Assembly (NCBI GenBank): GCA_900315975.1
Contig: ONBA01000033.1
Location: 1-26,020 of the forward strand
Direction: 5' to 3'
DNA: 26,020 nucleotides
Source of the DNA: an uncultured Ruminococcus sp.
Lineage (GTDB): Bacteria; Bacillota_A; Clostridia; Oscillospirales; Ruminococcaceae
Below are positions 15,686 through 24,968 of this stretch, in pieces. The notes beneath the pieces were generated by a model. It worked only from the letters and a program-made list of their open reading frames with translations. It was not told the DNA's origin and did no database searches. Every line of letters starts with the position of its first letter. Within the stretch, counting starts at the first letter, position 1. The position numbers and the translations under genes are program-made.

Positions 15686-16726
15686 ATGAGCGCTTTAAGA
15701 GACTCTGCAAAACAAATGCGCGAAATGGCGAACATCTATCTATCCGAAAGGACCACTCCACCTAAATGCGTCCACAGGACTATTCTCCTGCGTTCACTTA
15801 TATTATTGAAACAGATTTACCCCGAAACTGAGGACTTTTTCGCGCCCATCATGAAAACTTTCATGCCGTATGCTAAACGTCCCGACAAAAAAGGCGACTA
15901 CGAAAACGGTGCAGGAAGACATTATTACTGCGCACTCAGCCTGAGCGGCAAGGAGCTTCCTACTGTTAACACATACTACCGCAACGGAATCAAACGACAC
16001 ACGAAAAGTGCACGTACAATGTTTGAGGAAGACTATACCATGGCACTCACTATGCAGCGTGCGGGGTATATGGATATGTGCGGCAAATTTCTCGGCAGAG
16101 CCGTGCATATGATATCGGATATGTGCTGTCTGCCGCATACCGCGTCAATGACGTACTATTCACTCGGAAGAAGCTTCCACAAGGCTTATGAACTGCTTGC
16201 AGAGGCTGTCTACCCCGACCTTGTACCCGAACAGTCACTTGATTCACTTCCGGAAATTTTTACGACTCATGAAACGTTTGCCGATGACCTTAACAGAATA
16301 GTCCTCGAAACCGCAGGTGCACTTCCTGCCGTTCAGACTGACCCGCTTTCGGCTGTTAAGGAACAGCTTCTACGCACAGAAAGAGTTGTTGCGGCTCTGC
16401 TTTTAAGATTCTACAAGGACCTCACTGAACCCGAACGTAAAGCCCACTTCATCACAAACGGCTCCGGCTGTAAGCTTATGAAGGATACGGCTCCTCTTAC
16501 TATTAAGGTGACCGAAAAGGGTATCGTTCTGCACGGTGTCAATCCATCGCCCGAATCGAAATTCAACGTAACAGATATGGTGTTCTATGCCGCTCACAGG
16601 CACAACGGTCTGTTTACGCTGTCCCCTGCTAAGGACAATGACGGCAAAGTGCTTGAAGTTTCAAACAGCAAACTCGTCCTCAAAAGGTTCGACCCTCTCC
16701 ACGGCGAACAGCTTTTCAGGTTATAA
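15686..16726 (+). CDS. zinc-dependent phospholipase C-fold protein lacking a signal peptide
   Basis: A 346-residue protein. Its first ~200 residues carry a ligand set matching Bacillus cereus phospholipase C: His30, Asp71, His79, His141, Asp145, His151, His165 and Glu169. The spacings 41 (His-Asp), 4, 6, 14 and 4 equal those between His14-Asp55 and His118-Asp122-His128-His142-Glu146. The fold also includes S1/P1 nucleases. Unlike secreted relatives there is no signal peptide, and the N-terminal Trp that completes one zinc site in B. cereus is absent. A beta-rich C-terminal part (about 265-346) is of unknown type. AAAGGAG precedes the ATG; a terminator follows. The substrate may be a phospholipid, a phosphodiester or nothing; only the metal-binding fold is well supported. 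Confidence 0.75.
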   Translation: MSALRDSAKQMREMANIYLSERTTPPKCVHRTILLRSLILLKQIYPETEDFFAPIMKTFMPYAKRPDKKGDYENGAGRHYYCALSLSGKELPTVNTYYRNGIKRHTKSARTMFEEDYTMALTMQRAGYMDMCGKFLGRAVHMISDMCCLPHTASMTYYSLGRSFHKAYELLAEAVYPDLVPEQSLDSLPEIFTTHETFADDLNRIVLETAGALPAVQTDPLSAVKEQLLRTERVVAALLLRFYKDLTEPERKAHFITNGSGCKLMKDTAPLTIKVTEKGIVLHGVNPSPESKFNVTDMVFYAAHRHNGLFTLSPAKDNDGKVLEVSNSKLVLKRFDPLHGEQLFRL

Positions 16727-16740
16727 TTTCACAAAAGATA

Positions 16741-16780
16741 AGAGACTATATAACGCGCTGTTATATAGTCTCTTTTTTTA
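16741..16780. terminator. intrinsic terminator, convergent
   Basis: A perfect 14-bp stem AGAGACTATATAAC/GTTATATAGTCTCT with a 5-base loop and a T-run on the plus strand. The stop codon of the converging GH3 gene lies within the T-run, so the same hairpin probably ends both transcripts. Confidence 0.9.
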
Positions 16781-18649
16781 GTATGTGAGTCCGGTTCCGG
16801 GTTTGAACCAGCAGTCGTCAGTACCTATCTGCTCAGTTGAACTGTACCACGGACTCGGCAGTTTACCCTTAAAATCGGCTCCGCCGCAAAGAACATCTGC
16901 TATACCCTGTCCCTCTGAACCGGGAAGATAACACATTACAACACTGTTCCACGAATCATAGTTGTCCTTATCGATTATCACCTGTCTGCCTGCAACGATA
17001 CAAGTAACTACAGGCTTACCAAGTTCCTGAACTTTCTTAATTGCATTCGCATTGCCTTTAAGTCCCAGTTTACCGCAGAGTTCCATATCTTCTGTGTCAC
17101 CCAGCCACTCAGCATAGCTCTTTTCGCCAACTGCAAGAAGTACGACATCTGCATTTTCCGCTTCATCCTCATCGGTTATGACGTTAATGCCGTACTCATC
17201 AGCCTTTTCGATGAAACCGTCAAGAATAGTCGTAACCCCTTCAATATCTGTATCAGGACTCGAATTCCAGTCAACTGTCCAGCCGCCGCACTGTGCCTGT
17301 GCATTATCCGCCGCAGGACCCGTTATATAAACTGATGTACCCTCTTCAAAGGGAAGAGTCTTATCATCATTTTTCAGCATGACAAGGCTTTCTTCAACAA
17401 GCTTTTCCGCTACTTCACGGTATTCCTGCGAACCTGTCTCAGTCTGCTTTGTTTCCATGTTTTCGCAGAATGGGTCTTCAAATATACCTGCCTTGAGTTT
17501 TACACCGATTATTCGTGAAACTGCGTCATCGACTCTTTCCTCGGTTATTGTTCCATTTTTTACCGCATCGACGATTATCATTCTCGCTTTCTCGAAGTCG
17601 TCAACTTCCATAAGCATATCGATTCCAGCATTGACCGCATTCACGACCTGTTCCTCATATGTGTCAGCAGAAGTGTTCTGCACTGAGTTCCAGTCGCTCA
17701 CAATGAATCCAGTAAATCCCATCTCGTCCTTCAGCCGCATGATATACTCGCCGTTTTCGTGCATTTTAACTCCGTTGAGCGACGAATGACTCACCATTAT
17801 CGTCTGTGCACCGGCATCTATCTGTGCCTGATAAACCTTCATAAGCTCTTCTATAGTTGCATCTGAAATGCTCGCATCTCCGCGGTCTATAAGGCGCTTT
17901 ACGTCGGAATCTTCACCGGTACCGAATTTGACATTTCCGTCCGCAATGAAGTGTTTTGGACAAGCTATGACTCCGCCGTCGATAAGTCCCTTTGTGTAGG
18001 CTGCACTAAGCCTCTTAATGGTATCAAGGTCTGCGCCGTAGCTTTCGTATGTACGTCCCCAGCGAGGGTCTTTTGACTGTGCAACGCATGGGGCAAAGTT
18101 CCAGAGCATATGGCAAAGCTTTGCTTCATCAGCTGTTATGAGTCCTGCCTGATAGATAAGCTCCTCATCATTTGCCGCTCCGAGACCTATATTATGCGGA
18201 AAAATAACCGCTCCTGAGCAGTAGTTGACTCCGTGAACATCGTCCTGCCCGTATATGAAAGGTATACCTGCCGCAGAATCAACCGCACTCTGCTGATAAC
18301 TGTCAACGGTCTCTCTCCACTGCTCGGCATTGAGATGGCCGTCCTGTGAGAGTATTCCGCCGTAATCATTAAGTTCCATATCCTCTTCGGATATAGACAT
18401 TATCTGCGGAAGTACCATCTGTGCCGCTTTCTGTTCAATTGTAAGCGATGACACTATCTCGTCAATCTCCAATGCCGAATAGTACTGATATTTCGCCACG
18501 TCCGGCAGTGTTTCCGGTTCAGTCTGAGTAGTTGTCAGCACAGTAGTTGACGGCTCAGAAGGTTCAGACGAACTCTTTTCACTGTTACACGATGCAAGCG
18601 ATATAAAAAGTCCTAACGCGGCTGATAATGCGATTGCCTTATTTTTCAT
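16778..18649 (-). CDS. glycoside hydrolase family 3 lipoprotein (beta-glucosidase-like)
   Basis: A 623-residue GH3 enzyme. The signal ends in LASC, so Cys21 should be lipidated and the protein anchored outside the membrane. A Ser/Thr/Pro/Glu linker follows, then the (alpha/beta)8 barrel (about 60-400) and the alpha/beta sandwich (about 420-623). The nucleophile aspartate is Asp319 in GFIVSDWNSV; KHFIADG is the substrate-binding Lys-His motif. Typical substrates are beta-glucosides or beta-xylosides; which is not decided here. AAAGGAG precedes the ATG. It is the third gene of the MBOAT-SGNH-GH3 operon, 22 bases after the SGNH stop. Confidence 0.93.
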   Translation of the reverse strand: MKNKAIALSAALGLFISLASCNSEKSSSEPSEPSTTVLTTTQTEPETLPDVAKYQYYSALEIDEIVSSLTIEQKAAQMVLPQIMSISEEDMELNDYGGILSQDGHLNAEQWRETVDSYQQSAVDSAAGIPFIYGQDDVHGVNYCSGAVIFPHNIGLGAANDEELIYQAGLITADEAKLCHMLWNFAPCVAQSKDPRWGRTYESYGADLDTIKRLSAAYTKGLIDGGVIACPKHFIADGNVKFGTGEDSDVKRLIDRGDASISDATIEELMKVYQAQIDAGAQTIMVSHSSLNGVKMHENGEYIMRLKDEMGFTGFIVSDWNSVQNTSADTYEEQVVNAVNAGIDMLMEVDDFEKARMIIVDAVKNGTITEERVDDAVSRIIGVKLKAGIFEDPFCENMETKQTETGSQEYREVAEKLVEESLVMLKNDDKTLPFEEGTSVYITGPAADNAQAQCGGWTVDWNSSPDTDIEGVTTILDGFIEKADEYGINVITDEDEAENADVVLLAVGEKSYAEWLGDTEDMELCGKLGLKGNANAIKKVQELGKPVVTCIVAGRQVIIDKDNYDSWNSVVMCYLPGSEGQGIADVLCGGADFKGKLPSPWYSSTEQIGTDDCWFKPGTGLTY

Positions 18650-18671
18650 TCAGCTTTCTCCTTTCAGGGTA

Positions 18672-19649
18672 TCAGGTCGATGAAGTCGATTCGGTTGACG
18701 ACGCAACAGATGTTTCAGTCGATGTTTCCGTTGATGAAACGGTTGTATCGGCAGATGTCGCCGGAGCCGTCGTTTCGGGTTCGGGCACCGGAACAGTTTT
18801 GGTACACAGCCACTCACACCACTGAGTATAGTACATTGCAATAGGATGTATACCGTCAGAAGTATAGCCGGAATTAAGTGCACCGTTTTCATCGTCGTAC
18901 AGTTCATTTATGTCGATATAGAATGTCTTCTTGTCATCAGCAAATGAAGATATCGCAGAATTAAGCGCATCTATTCCGGTATTCGTTATAGTCTTGCTTT
19001 CAGCCGAAACAGAAACATGAAGATTCGCCTGTAAGAAAATCAGTGAATCAGGCTGTTTTTCTTTTACCTTATCAATAAGTGAACGATATGCACTCAGGGT
19101 AAACTCAAAATCGTTTGAAACTTCATTGATTCCGAGCATTATGTACACTTTGCCGTATTGCTTTTCAGAAAGAGTTTCGTCGAGCGACTTGCCGTCAACT
19201 TTTGCATCATTTATAGTTCCGGCAGAAAAACCGGGTTCACAGAAGAATGTCGAATTCTTGAATGAGCCGTACTCCTTGAGTCCGACTGTACGCGAATCGC
19301 CGATAAAAAGCACATCATCGAAGTATGAAGCATCACTTGTAACAAAAATATCAGGTTCGGCAGTTTCCGGCATTTCCGTTTCAGCTATCGAAGCATATGT
19401 CGGCTGAGGGTCATCACCCGTACTATCATCGGCTATCTCAACAGGACCCATAGTATGTTCCTGCACGCTCCTGCTCTTTGAACTGTCAGCTGTTTTTTTC
19501 TCCTCTTTAGTGACTACAAGCGGCGGCAGCTGCTTATTCTTGTGCGTAAAATCGCTCGTTTCCCATATCTGACGAAGTATCAGAGGCGAGGCGATAAAGC
19601 ACGTTGCAAGAAGAAGAAATGTGTAGGCAGACTGTTTGAATTTATTCAT
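18672..19649 (-). CDS. SGNH/GDSL-family hydrolase, membrane-anchored
   Basis: A 325-residue protein with an N-terminal signal-anchor helix (about 8-28), a low-complexity region, and an SGNH domain (about 105-285). Its block I is FIGDSRTVG (Ser119), the Asn-containing block is GINEV, and the Asp-x-x-His block is SDGIHP. Such proteins pair with MBOAT acyltransferases and move or remove acetyl groups on extracellular polysaccharides. The final ~40 residues are a Ser/Thr/Glu tail like the linkers that usually precede a domain, but the gene ends there. I chose the ATG at 19649, after the MBOAT stop; GGAG lies 12 bases upstream, somewhat far. An in-frame ATG at 19694 would overlap the MBOAT gene. 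Confidence 0.85.
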   Translation of the reverse strand: MNKFKQSAYTFLLLATCFIASPLILRQIWETSDFTHKNKQLPPLVVTKEEKKTADSSKSRSVQEHTMGPVEIADDSTGDDPQPTYASIAETEMPETAEPDIFVTSDASYFDDVLFIGDSRTVGLKEYGSFKNSTFFCEPGFSAGTINDAKVDGKSLDETLSEKQYGKVYIMLGINEVSNDFEFTLSAYRSLIDKVKEKQPDSLIFLQANLHVSVSAESKTITNTGIDALNSAISSFADDKKTFYIDINELYDDENGALNSGYTSDGIHPIAMYYTQWCEWLCTKTVPVPEPETTAPATSADTTVSSTETSTETSVASSTESTSST

Positions 19650-19665
19650 ATTGAAGGGTTTCTCC

Positions 19666-21060
19666 TTAGAATCTGAAATACATGAACGGGTCATTCATAC
19701 CCTTATAAATGCAGTACACAGAAAGCCAGAATACTGCAAGCAATGCCACTTTCAGCGGTATTGTATCTTTGACCCTGCGATATATACGCTCAGGGATATC
19801 AGTTGAGAAAACTGCTCCCGCAAGGAAGAATTTCCAGTATATACCGAGGTATTTGATGTAATCATGTTCAAGCACCGTATACGTCTGCTGAGGCAGAAAC
19901 GGAAGCAGGCGGCAGAAGTACACTCTAAGCTGACTTAGGTCAGTTACGGCGAAAATCAGCCATGTCATGGGTATCACGAACAGCATGTATATGTGTCCGA
20001 CAGCTTTGTGCCTTGTGAGGAAATCGCCGATAACAAAGCGTTCAAGCATCAGCAGTGCAAACAGCACCATTCCCCATATGATGAAATTCCAGCTTGCGCC
20101 GTGCCAGAGTCCGGTAAATGCCCACACTATGAAATAGTTGCGGACAGTTTTAAGTTTACCGCAGCGGCTTCCGCCAAGTGGAATATAAATGTACTCTCTG
20201 AACCACATTCCGAGTGTCATGTGCCATCTTCGCCAGAATTCGCCCATTGTGAGGGACATATACGGGTGGTCGAAGTTTTTGGGCAGCTCAAACCCCATGA
20301 GTTTACCCAGTCCTATAGCCATGTAGGAATAGCCGCAGAAGTCGAAATACAGTTGGAATGAGTATGCCGCAACTCCCATCCACGCAAGCGGAGCAGAAAT
20401 GCTATGGAAGCCGATATTTCCGATATCGCTCCATAATCCGCCTATCTGGTTAGCAATCAGGACCTTGTATCCGAGTCCGATGGTGAAGGTTTTGAGGCCC
20501 TCCTCTATCATTGCCGCAGTATGCTTTCTGCGTCGCAGCATACGCGAAACTATCCTGAATTTTACGATAGGACCAGCGATAAGCTGTGGAAACATACTAA
20601 TATATGCGCCATAGCTTATAAAGTCGGATTCTGCCCTTGCTCTGCGTCTGTAAACGTCAATGAGGTATGAAACACTCTGAAAAGTGTAAAAACTTATACC
20701 TATCGGCAGCACTATATCCTTAACAGGCAGATGTGAATGAAGAAGTGTGTTGACATTTTCAAACAAAAAGCCTGTATATTTGAAGAATATCAGCCACCAG
20801 AAATTATATATTATTCCCACAGTAAGCCATAATTTGCTTGCCTTGCGGAAATTGTAAATAAATTCACCAATAATGAAATTAAACAGTATGGTAAGAAGGA
20901 AAAGCAGGATATAAACAGGTCTGCCGATTGCTCCGACACTGTAGAATATCACGCTTCCTGCGAATATTACCGCATTTTTATACTTTTTCGGAACAAGTCC
21001 ATATACTAACATAAATGCAGGGAGGAATATAAATAAAAACTCCAAGCTGCTGAATACCAT
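19666..21060 (-). CDS. MBOAT family O-acyltransferase (AlgI/PatA-like)
   Basis: A 464-residue multi-pass membrane protein of the MBOAT family, which carries acyl (usually acetyl) groups across the membrane for transfer to a glycan. The catalytic histidine is His320 in GLWHGASWNF, and the conserved upstream motif is MGEFWRRWHMTLGMWFREYIYIPLGG, of which the key residues are the Trp-Arg-Arg-Trp and Tyr-Ile-Pro-Leu-Gly-Gly. I chose the ATG at 21060 with AAGGGTGG upstream; the extension upstream is not supported. The SGNH gene begins 16 bases after its stop. A consensus promoter lies at 21169-21197. The acceptor could be peptidoglycan, teichoic acid or an exopolysaccharide. Confidence 0.92.
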   Translation of the reverse strand: MVFSSLEFLFIFLPAFMLVYGLVPKKYKNAVIFAGSVIFYSVGAIGRPVYILLFLLTILFNFIIGEFIYNFRKASKLWLTVGIIYNFWWLIFFKYTGFLFENVNTLLHSHLPVKDIVLPIGISFYTFQSVSYLIDVYRRRARAESDFISYGAYISMFPQLIAGPIVKFRIVSRMLRRRKHTAAMIEEGLKTFTIGLGYKVLIANQIGGLWSDIGNIGFHSISAPLAWMGVAAYSFQLYFDFCGYSYMAIGLGKLMGFELPKNFDHPYMSLTMGEFWRRWHMTLGMWFREYIYIPLGGSRCGKLKTVRNYFIVWAFTGLWHGASWNFIIWGMVLFALLMLERFVIGDFLTRHKAVGHIYMLFVIPMTWLIFAVTDLSQLRVYFCRLLPFLPQQTYTVLEHDYIKYLGIYWKFFLAGAVFSTDIPERIYRRVKDTIPLKVALLAVFWLSVYCIYKGMNDPFMYFRF

Positions 21061-21168
21061 TATACCACCCTTTTGTATATCTTTTATCCTACACAACCGG
21101 CTTAATATTATTTATTTTTATTATTAAAACAAGCCATAAAATCAGGACATCAAACGTCCCTGTATAAT

Positions 21169-21197
21169 ATTTTACACGCAAAAAAAACAAATGTCAA
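21169..21197 (-). promoter_or_regulatory. sigma-A promoter of MBOAT-SGNH-GH3 operon
   Basis: Minus-strand TTGACA (21197-21192) and TAAAAT (21174-21169) with a 17-bp spacer. Confidence 0.8.
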
Positions 21198-21383
21198 TAT
21201 CTTTATTCTTTTATGTCAAAATGCAGCATATAAGATGTATATGACTGTTTAAAACCGTGCAATATACAATCTGTCTGTAAGATTAAACAGTTATACGTTT
21301 ATGGTCAGTTCCGTCGACTATATTTATTGACCAAAAATTGCGCTATAAATTTGTGCTGCATCAACAAAGTTTACAACTTGCTA

Positions 21384-21412
21384 TTTACAAATTATGATTA
21401 TTATACTATAAT
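21384..21412 (+). promoter_or_regulatory. sigma-A promoter of AraC-family gene
   Basis: TTTACA (21384-21389) and TATAAT (21407-21412) with a 17-bp spacer. In the leader, TTTACGTA (21434-21441) and TACGTAAA (21448-21455) form a perfect hairpin or operator. Confidence 0.7.
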
Positions 21413-21525
21413 ATATACATAGGTATTGGGGATTTTACGTACTTTATTACGTAAATATTTAAAAGTTTGAATATACAAATTTCAGACAAAAAGGGAATAA
21501 TCGCAATTTTCGGTGAGGAATTATT

Positions 21526-22398
21526 ATGATAAAGCATCTTTCAGGTGACTACGAAACCGTTGAATATGACAGCAAACGCTCTGTCATGCTGTACGATAAC
21601 GTCCAGACGGAGGCTTACCCTACCCACTGGCACAAGGAAATCGAGATAATTATGCCTATCAAAAACAACTATACCGTTGTTGTAGGCGAAACTGACTTCA
21701 CTTTCAATGAAAATGAGGTCCTGATTATACCACCCGGTGAACTTCACGGTATGCCCGCTATACCCGGTCGAAGGCTGATTTTCCAGTGTGATAACGCTAT
21801 TCTCGGTGACCTTCCGGCTCTTGAGCCGCTTATGCGAAGCCTTAATGCACCTCTCCTGATAACTCCGGAGTTCAACAAGGAGCTTCAGGTTCTCGCAAAA
21901 AAAATCATGCTCGATATTTTTGAGCTTTACAGCGTCAAGAATGAGCTTTCTGACATCAAAATCTACTCGCTTCTGTTACAGCTTCTTATCGCTGTTCGTG
22001 AGTATCACCTTGAGCAGAGCAAGAACTCTCTCGACTGCGACGACGGTAAAATCGACGAATATACCGAGAAATTCAGTGTCGTAATGAAATACATAGACGC
22101 TAACTATATGTACGATATCTCGCTCGACCAGCTCGCTAACGTTGCAGGCTACAGCAAGTACCACTTCTCACGTATTTTTAAGCAGTATAACTCGATGTCT
22201 TACCTCCAGTACATCAATGCCCGCAGAACGAGAGCCGCTGAAAATCTGCTTCTCGACCCCGATATACCTATCACTGAGGTCGCTATGCGCTCAGGATTCA
22301 AGAGCCTGACAACATTCAACCGCATATTCAAGGAAATCAAACACTGCACCCCTACTGACTTCAAAAAGCTCTATTCTATCGAATTCACCAGAAAATAG
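21526..22398 (+). CDS. AraC family transcriptional regulator with cupin domain
   Basis: A 290-residue regulator. The N-terminal cupin (about 20-110; THWHKEIEII and PPGELHGM) should bind a small ligand, often a sugar. The C-terminal double helix-turn-helix (about 190-285) has the recognition segments GYSKYHFSRIFKQY and SGFKSLTTFNRIFKE typical of AraC/XylS proteins. Its place beside the MBOAT-SGNH-GH3 operon, transcribed divergently, makes that operon a candidate target; other carbohydrate genes are equally possible. GAGG precedes the ATG. Confidence 0.92.
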   Translation: MIKHLSGDYETVEYDSKRSVMLYDNVQTEAYPTHWHKEIEIIMPIKNNYTVVVGETDFTFNENEVLIIPPGELHGMPAIPGRRLIFQCDNAILGDLPALEPLMRSLNAPLLITPEFNKELQVLAKKIMLDIFELYSVKNELSDIKIYSLLLQLLIAVREYHLEQSKNSLDCDDGKIDEYTEKFSVVMKYIDANYMYDISLDQLANVAGYSKYHFSRIFKQYNSMSYLQYINARRTRAAENLLLDPDIPITEVAMRSGFKSLTTFNRIFKEIKHCTPTDFKKLYSIEFTRK

Positions 22399-22427
22399 AC
22401 ATCAAATGCTGTTTTTCCGAAATATTT

Positions 22428-22477
22428 CTCCCGCCTTGTCGGTTCTTAAAATCCGGCAGGACGGGAGTTTTATTTTT
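22428..22477 (+). terminator. intrinsic terminator of AraC-family gene
   Basis: Nested stem CTCCCG/CGGGAG with inner TGTCGG/CCGGCA pairing, followed by TTTTATTTTT. Confidence 0.85.
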
Positions 22478-22522
22478 AATATGAATTTTTTTCAAAAAAC
22501 TATGGAATTTTTTTCCCGTTTG

Positions 22523-22644
22523 TGTTATAATGATAATATATTTCCCCTGTCGCTTTAACAGGGCACATTTCCGCGTATTTGCGGTCAAAATCTACTTAAT
22601 CACTGCCATACAGATGCGGCAGTGACAGAAGGAAGGCGAAATTT
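22523..22644 (+). promoter_or_regulatory. extended -10 promoter and three-hairpin leader of lgt
   Basis: TGTTATAAT (22523-22531) is an extended -10 promoter with a poor -35. The leader has three consecutive hairpins: CCCTGT/ACAGGG (22545-22563), CCGC/GCGG (22571-22584), and TCACTGCC/GGCAGTGA (22600-22625). No poly-U run follows them. Whether they are regulatory is unknown. Confidence 0.45.
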
Positions 22645-23997
22645 ATGACAGAAACTACGATGCTCGACAGATACGACATCCAGTTTCCTACGCTCGGCTG
22701 GAAATTCCATATCGACCCGACCGCTTTTACCGTTTTCGGTCTCGATATTCAATGGTACGGCATTATCATCACTCTCGGTCTTATCCTCGCGATTATCTAC
22801 GTATTCCCCCGAATGAAGCGATTCGGCATCGACTCCGACAGAGCTGTAGATGCAATAATCGGCGGTGTAATCGGCGGAATCGTCGGAGCAAGACTCTATT
22901 ATGTCGCGATGCGTTGGAACGAGTACAAGAAAGATTCATTCGTCGAAACATTTAAAGCTGTTGTCAATACCCGAAACGGCGGTCTTGCGATATACGGCGG
23001 TCTTATAGGTGCGATACTCGTCGGACTCATCATCTGCAAAATTCGTAAAGTCAAGGTACTCCCTATGCTCGATGTCACCGTTATCGGTTTTCTCATCGGT
23101 CAGGGTATCGGCAGATGGGGAAACTTCGTTAATCAGGAAGCTTTCGGTACTAACACCGACTTCTTCCTCGGTATGACAGGCGGCACTATACAGCGTACCA
23201 TCAACAACTCTATGCAGATAGGCGGAGATATGTACGAGAGCGGCCTTGATATGCTCTGGGACAAGCCGGTTCACCCATGTTTCCTCTATGAATCAATCTG
23301 GTGTCTGCTCGGATTTGCACTACTTGCTTTCTGGTCGAAGAGAAGAAAGTATGACGGTCAACTCACTCTTATGTACATGGCATGGTACGGTCTTGAGAGA
23401 TTCGTTGTCGAAGGACTCCGCACTGACAGCCTTATGCTTGGAAATATTCGCATTTCTCAGGCTGTTTCAGCTCTGATATTCATTTCTTCCGTTATCATTC
23501 AGATAGTCATGTTCTTCCGCATAAAGCGTGACCCCGAAAGCTATGTTCTCTACGCTAACACCGAAGAAGCGCGTCTGCTTATTGAGGAATCGCGCCGCAA
23601 GAGAATGGGTATCAAAGGCGCTGACGCCCGCATTATGGGTGACGACGATGACGAGATAGGAATTCTCTCCGATGACGACGACGAAATCGGTGAACTCCCC
23701 GACGAGGAAGACGATGACGAACAGGATTCTGAAGACAGCGCTGTTGACAGTGTTCCTGATAACACTGACGTAGAACAGGAAGAAATTACCGAAGAATCTT
23801 CCAATGAAACTGCGGCAGAAGAAAGTCTTAACGAAGAAGAAACCGGTTCCGTCATAGAAAACGACAATTACGGCTCTGACGATGAGTCAGATATTTCAGA
23901 CGACAAATATGCAGACCTTGCTGATCAATACGATGAACGTCTCACCGGTGGTTCAGGCAAGGGTTCACATAACAAAAAGAAAAAGCATCAGAATTAA
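22645..23997 (+). CDS. lgt: prolipoprotein diacylglyceryl transferase with acidic C-terminal tail
   Basis: A 450-residue membrane enzyme that adds diacylglycerol from phosphatidylglycerol to the lipobox cysteine of prolipoproteins. About seven transmembrane helices are present with the signature [28 protein letters not shown], and the arginine motif [15 protein letters not shown]. The usual enzyme is about 260-320 residues; here about 125 extra residues (about 325-450) form an acidic Asp/Glu/Ser tail with the repeated unit DDDDEIG and a basic end (KKKKHQN). The tail should be cytoplasmic. GGAAGG precedes the ATG. folD starts 17 bases downstream, so they share an operon. Two predicted lipoproteins in this window are possible substrates. 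Confidence 0.94.
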   Translation: MTETTMLDRYDIQFPTLGWKFHIDPTAFTVFGLDIQWYGIIITLGLILAIIYVFPRMKRFGIDSDRAVDAIIGGVIGGIVGARLYYVAMRWNEYKKDSFVETFKAVVNTRNGGLAIYGGLIGAILVGLIICKIRKVKVLPMLDVTVIGFLIGQGIGRWGNFVNQEAFGTNTDFFLGMTGGTIQRTINNSMQIGGDMYESGLDMLWDKPVHPCFLYESIWCLLGFALLAFWSKRRKYDGQLTLMYMAWYGLERFVVEGLRTDSLMLGNIRISQAVSALIFISSVIIQIVMFFRIKRDPESYVLYANTEEARLLIEESRRKRMGIKGADARIMGDDDDEIGILSDDDDEIGELPDEEDDDEQDSEDSAVDSVPDNTDVEQEEITEESSNETAAEESLNEEETGSVIENDNYGSDDESDISDDKYADLADQYDERLTGGSGKGSHNKKKKHQN

Positions 23998-24014
23998 CAA
24001 GGAGGATATATATT

Positions 24015-24872
24015 ATGGCACAGATAATCGACGGCAAAGCCGTATCAGCAAGCGTTAAAGAAGAGGTAAGAGCAGAGGCTGCACGTCTTAAAGAGGAAAA
24101 GGGACTCAAAGTCGGTCTCGCTGTTGTTATTGTTGGCAATGACCCCGCTTCAAGAGTTTACGTTAACAACAAAAAGAAAGCCTGCGAGGCTGTCGGATTC
24201 CAGTCCTTTGAGTACGCTCTCGACGAGAATACCACTCAGGAACAGCTCCTCGACCTCGTTCAGGTACTCAACCGTGACGACAGAGTAAACGGTATACTCG
24301 TTCAGCTCCCGCTCCCCAAGCATATCGACGAGAAGGCTGTTATAAATGCTATTTCCCCTGCCAAGGACGTTGACGCTTTCCACCCCGAAAACGTCGGCAG
24401 GATCATGATCGGCGAGTACTCATTCCTCCCCTGCACTCCCGCAGGTGTCATGCGCCTCATCGAAAGCACAGGTGTTGATATAACCGGTAAGGAGTGCGTA
24501 GTTGTCGGCAGAAGCAATATCGTCGGCAAACCGCAGGCTATGCTCCTTCTCCAGAAAAACGGTACTGTTACTATATGCCACTCAAAAACCAAAGACCTCA
24601 AGGAAAAATGCCTCTCCGCTGATATCCTCGTTGTCGCGATCGGCAAGGCTAAGTTCATCACAGGCGACATGATCAAGGAAGGCGCTGTTGTAATCGATGT
24701 AGGTATGGACCGCGACGAAAACGGTAAACTCTGCGGCGACGTTGACTTCGAATCAGCTGAAAAGAAAGCCGGCTACATTACTCCTGTACCCGGCGGTGTT
24801 GGTCCTATGACTATCGCTATGCTCATGAAAAATACTCTCACTGCCGCTAAACAGCAGGCTGGATTAGAGTAA
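24015..24872 (+). CDS. folD: bifunctional methylenetetrahydrofolate dehydrogenase/cyclohydrolase FolD
   Basis: A 285-residue protein of normal length. It oxidises 5,10-methylene-THF with NADP+ and hydrolyses the product to 10-formyl-THF in cytoplasmic one-carbon metabolism. The catalytic Tyr-x3-Lys is in [13 protein letters not shown], the folate motif is [11 protein letters not shown], the Rossmann motif is [11 protein letters not shown], and [14 protein letters not shown] is the C-terminal signature. AAGGAGG precedes the ATG. It is the second gene of the lgt-folD operon and ends at a strong terminator. Confidence 0.97.
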   Translation: MAQIIDGKAVSASVKEEVRAEAARLKEEKGLKVGLAVVIVGNDPASRVYVNNKKKACEAVGFQSFEYALDENTTQEQLLDLVQVLNRDDRVNGILVQLPLPKHIDEKAVINAISPAKDVDAFHPENVGRIMIGEYSFLPCTPAGVMRLIESTGVDITGKECVVVGRSNIVGKPQAMLLLQKNGTVTICHSKTKDLKEKCLSADILVVAIGKAKFITGDMIKEGAVVIDVGMDRDENGKLCGDVDFESAEKKAGYITPVPGGVGPMTIAMLMKNTLTAAKQQAGLE

Positions 24873-24890
24873 GATTCCCCTATGAATAAA

Positions 24891-24933
24891 GCACCGTAAA
24901 GTCTGATATACAGACGTTTACGGTGCTTTTTTT
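24891..24933 (+). terminator. intrinsic terminator of lgt-folD operon
   Basis: A 15-bp stem, GCACCGTAAAGTCTG against CAGAC-G-TTTACGGTGC with one bulge and a 5-base loop, followed by a seven-T run. On the minus strand the T-rich tract is weaker, but it may also serve the converging antiporter gene. Confidence 0.92.
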
Positions 24934-24968
24934 GACTGTGTTTGCTGTAAAATGAATTGATTTTTTGA

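Larger units (their letters stand above)
21061..21525. other. divergent intergenic region (MBOAT operon / AraC gene)
   Basis: An AT-rich gap of about 465 bases with no gene I can support. It holds the minus-strand MBOAT promoter, an imperfect GGAC/GTCC hairpin in its leader near 21146-21160, the AraC promoter at 21384-21412, and an 8-bp hairpin in the AraC leader. The middle (about 21200-21380) shows nothing recognisable. Confidence 0.6.

Noticed and set aside
23550..23867. Antisense Ser-rich reading frame over the lgt tail
   Set aside because: It is a by-product of the Asp/Glu-rich codons on the other strand.
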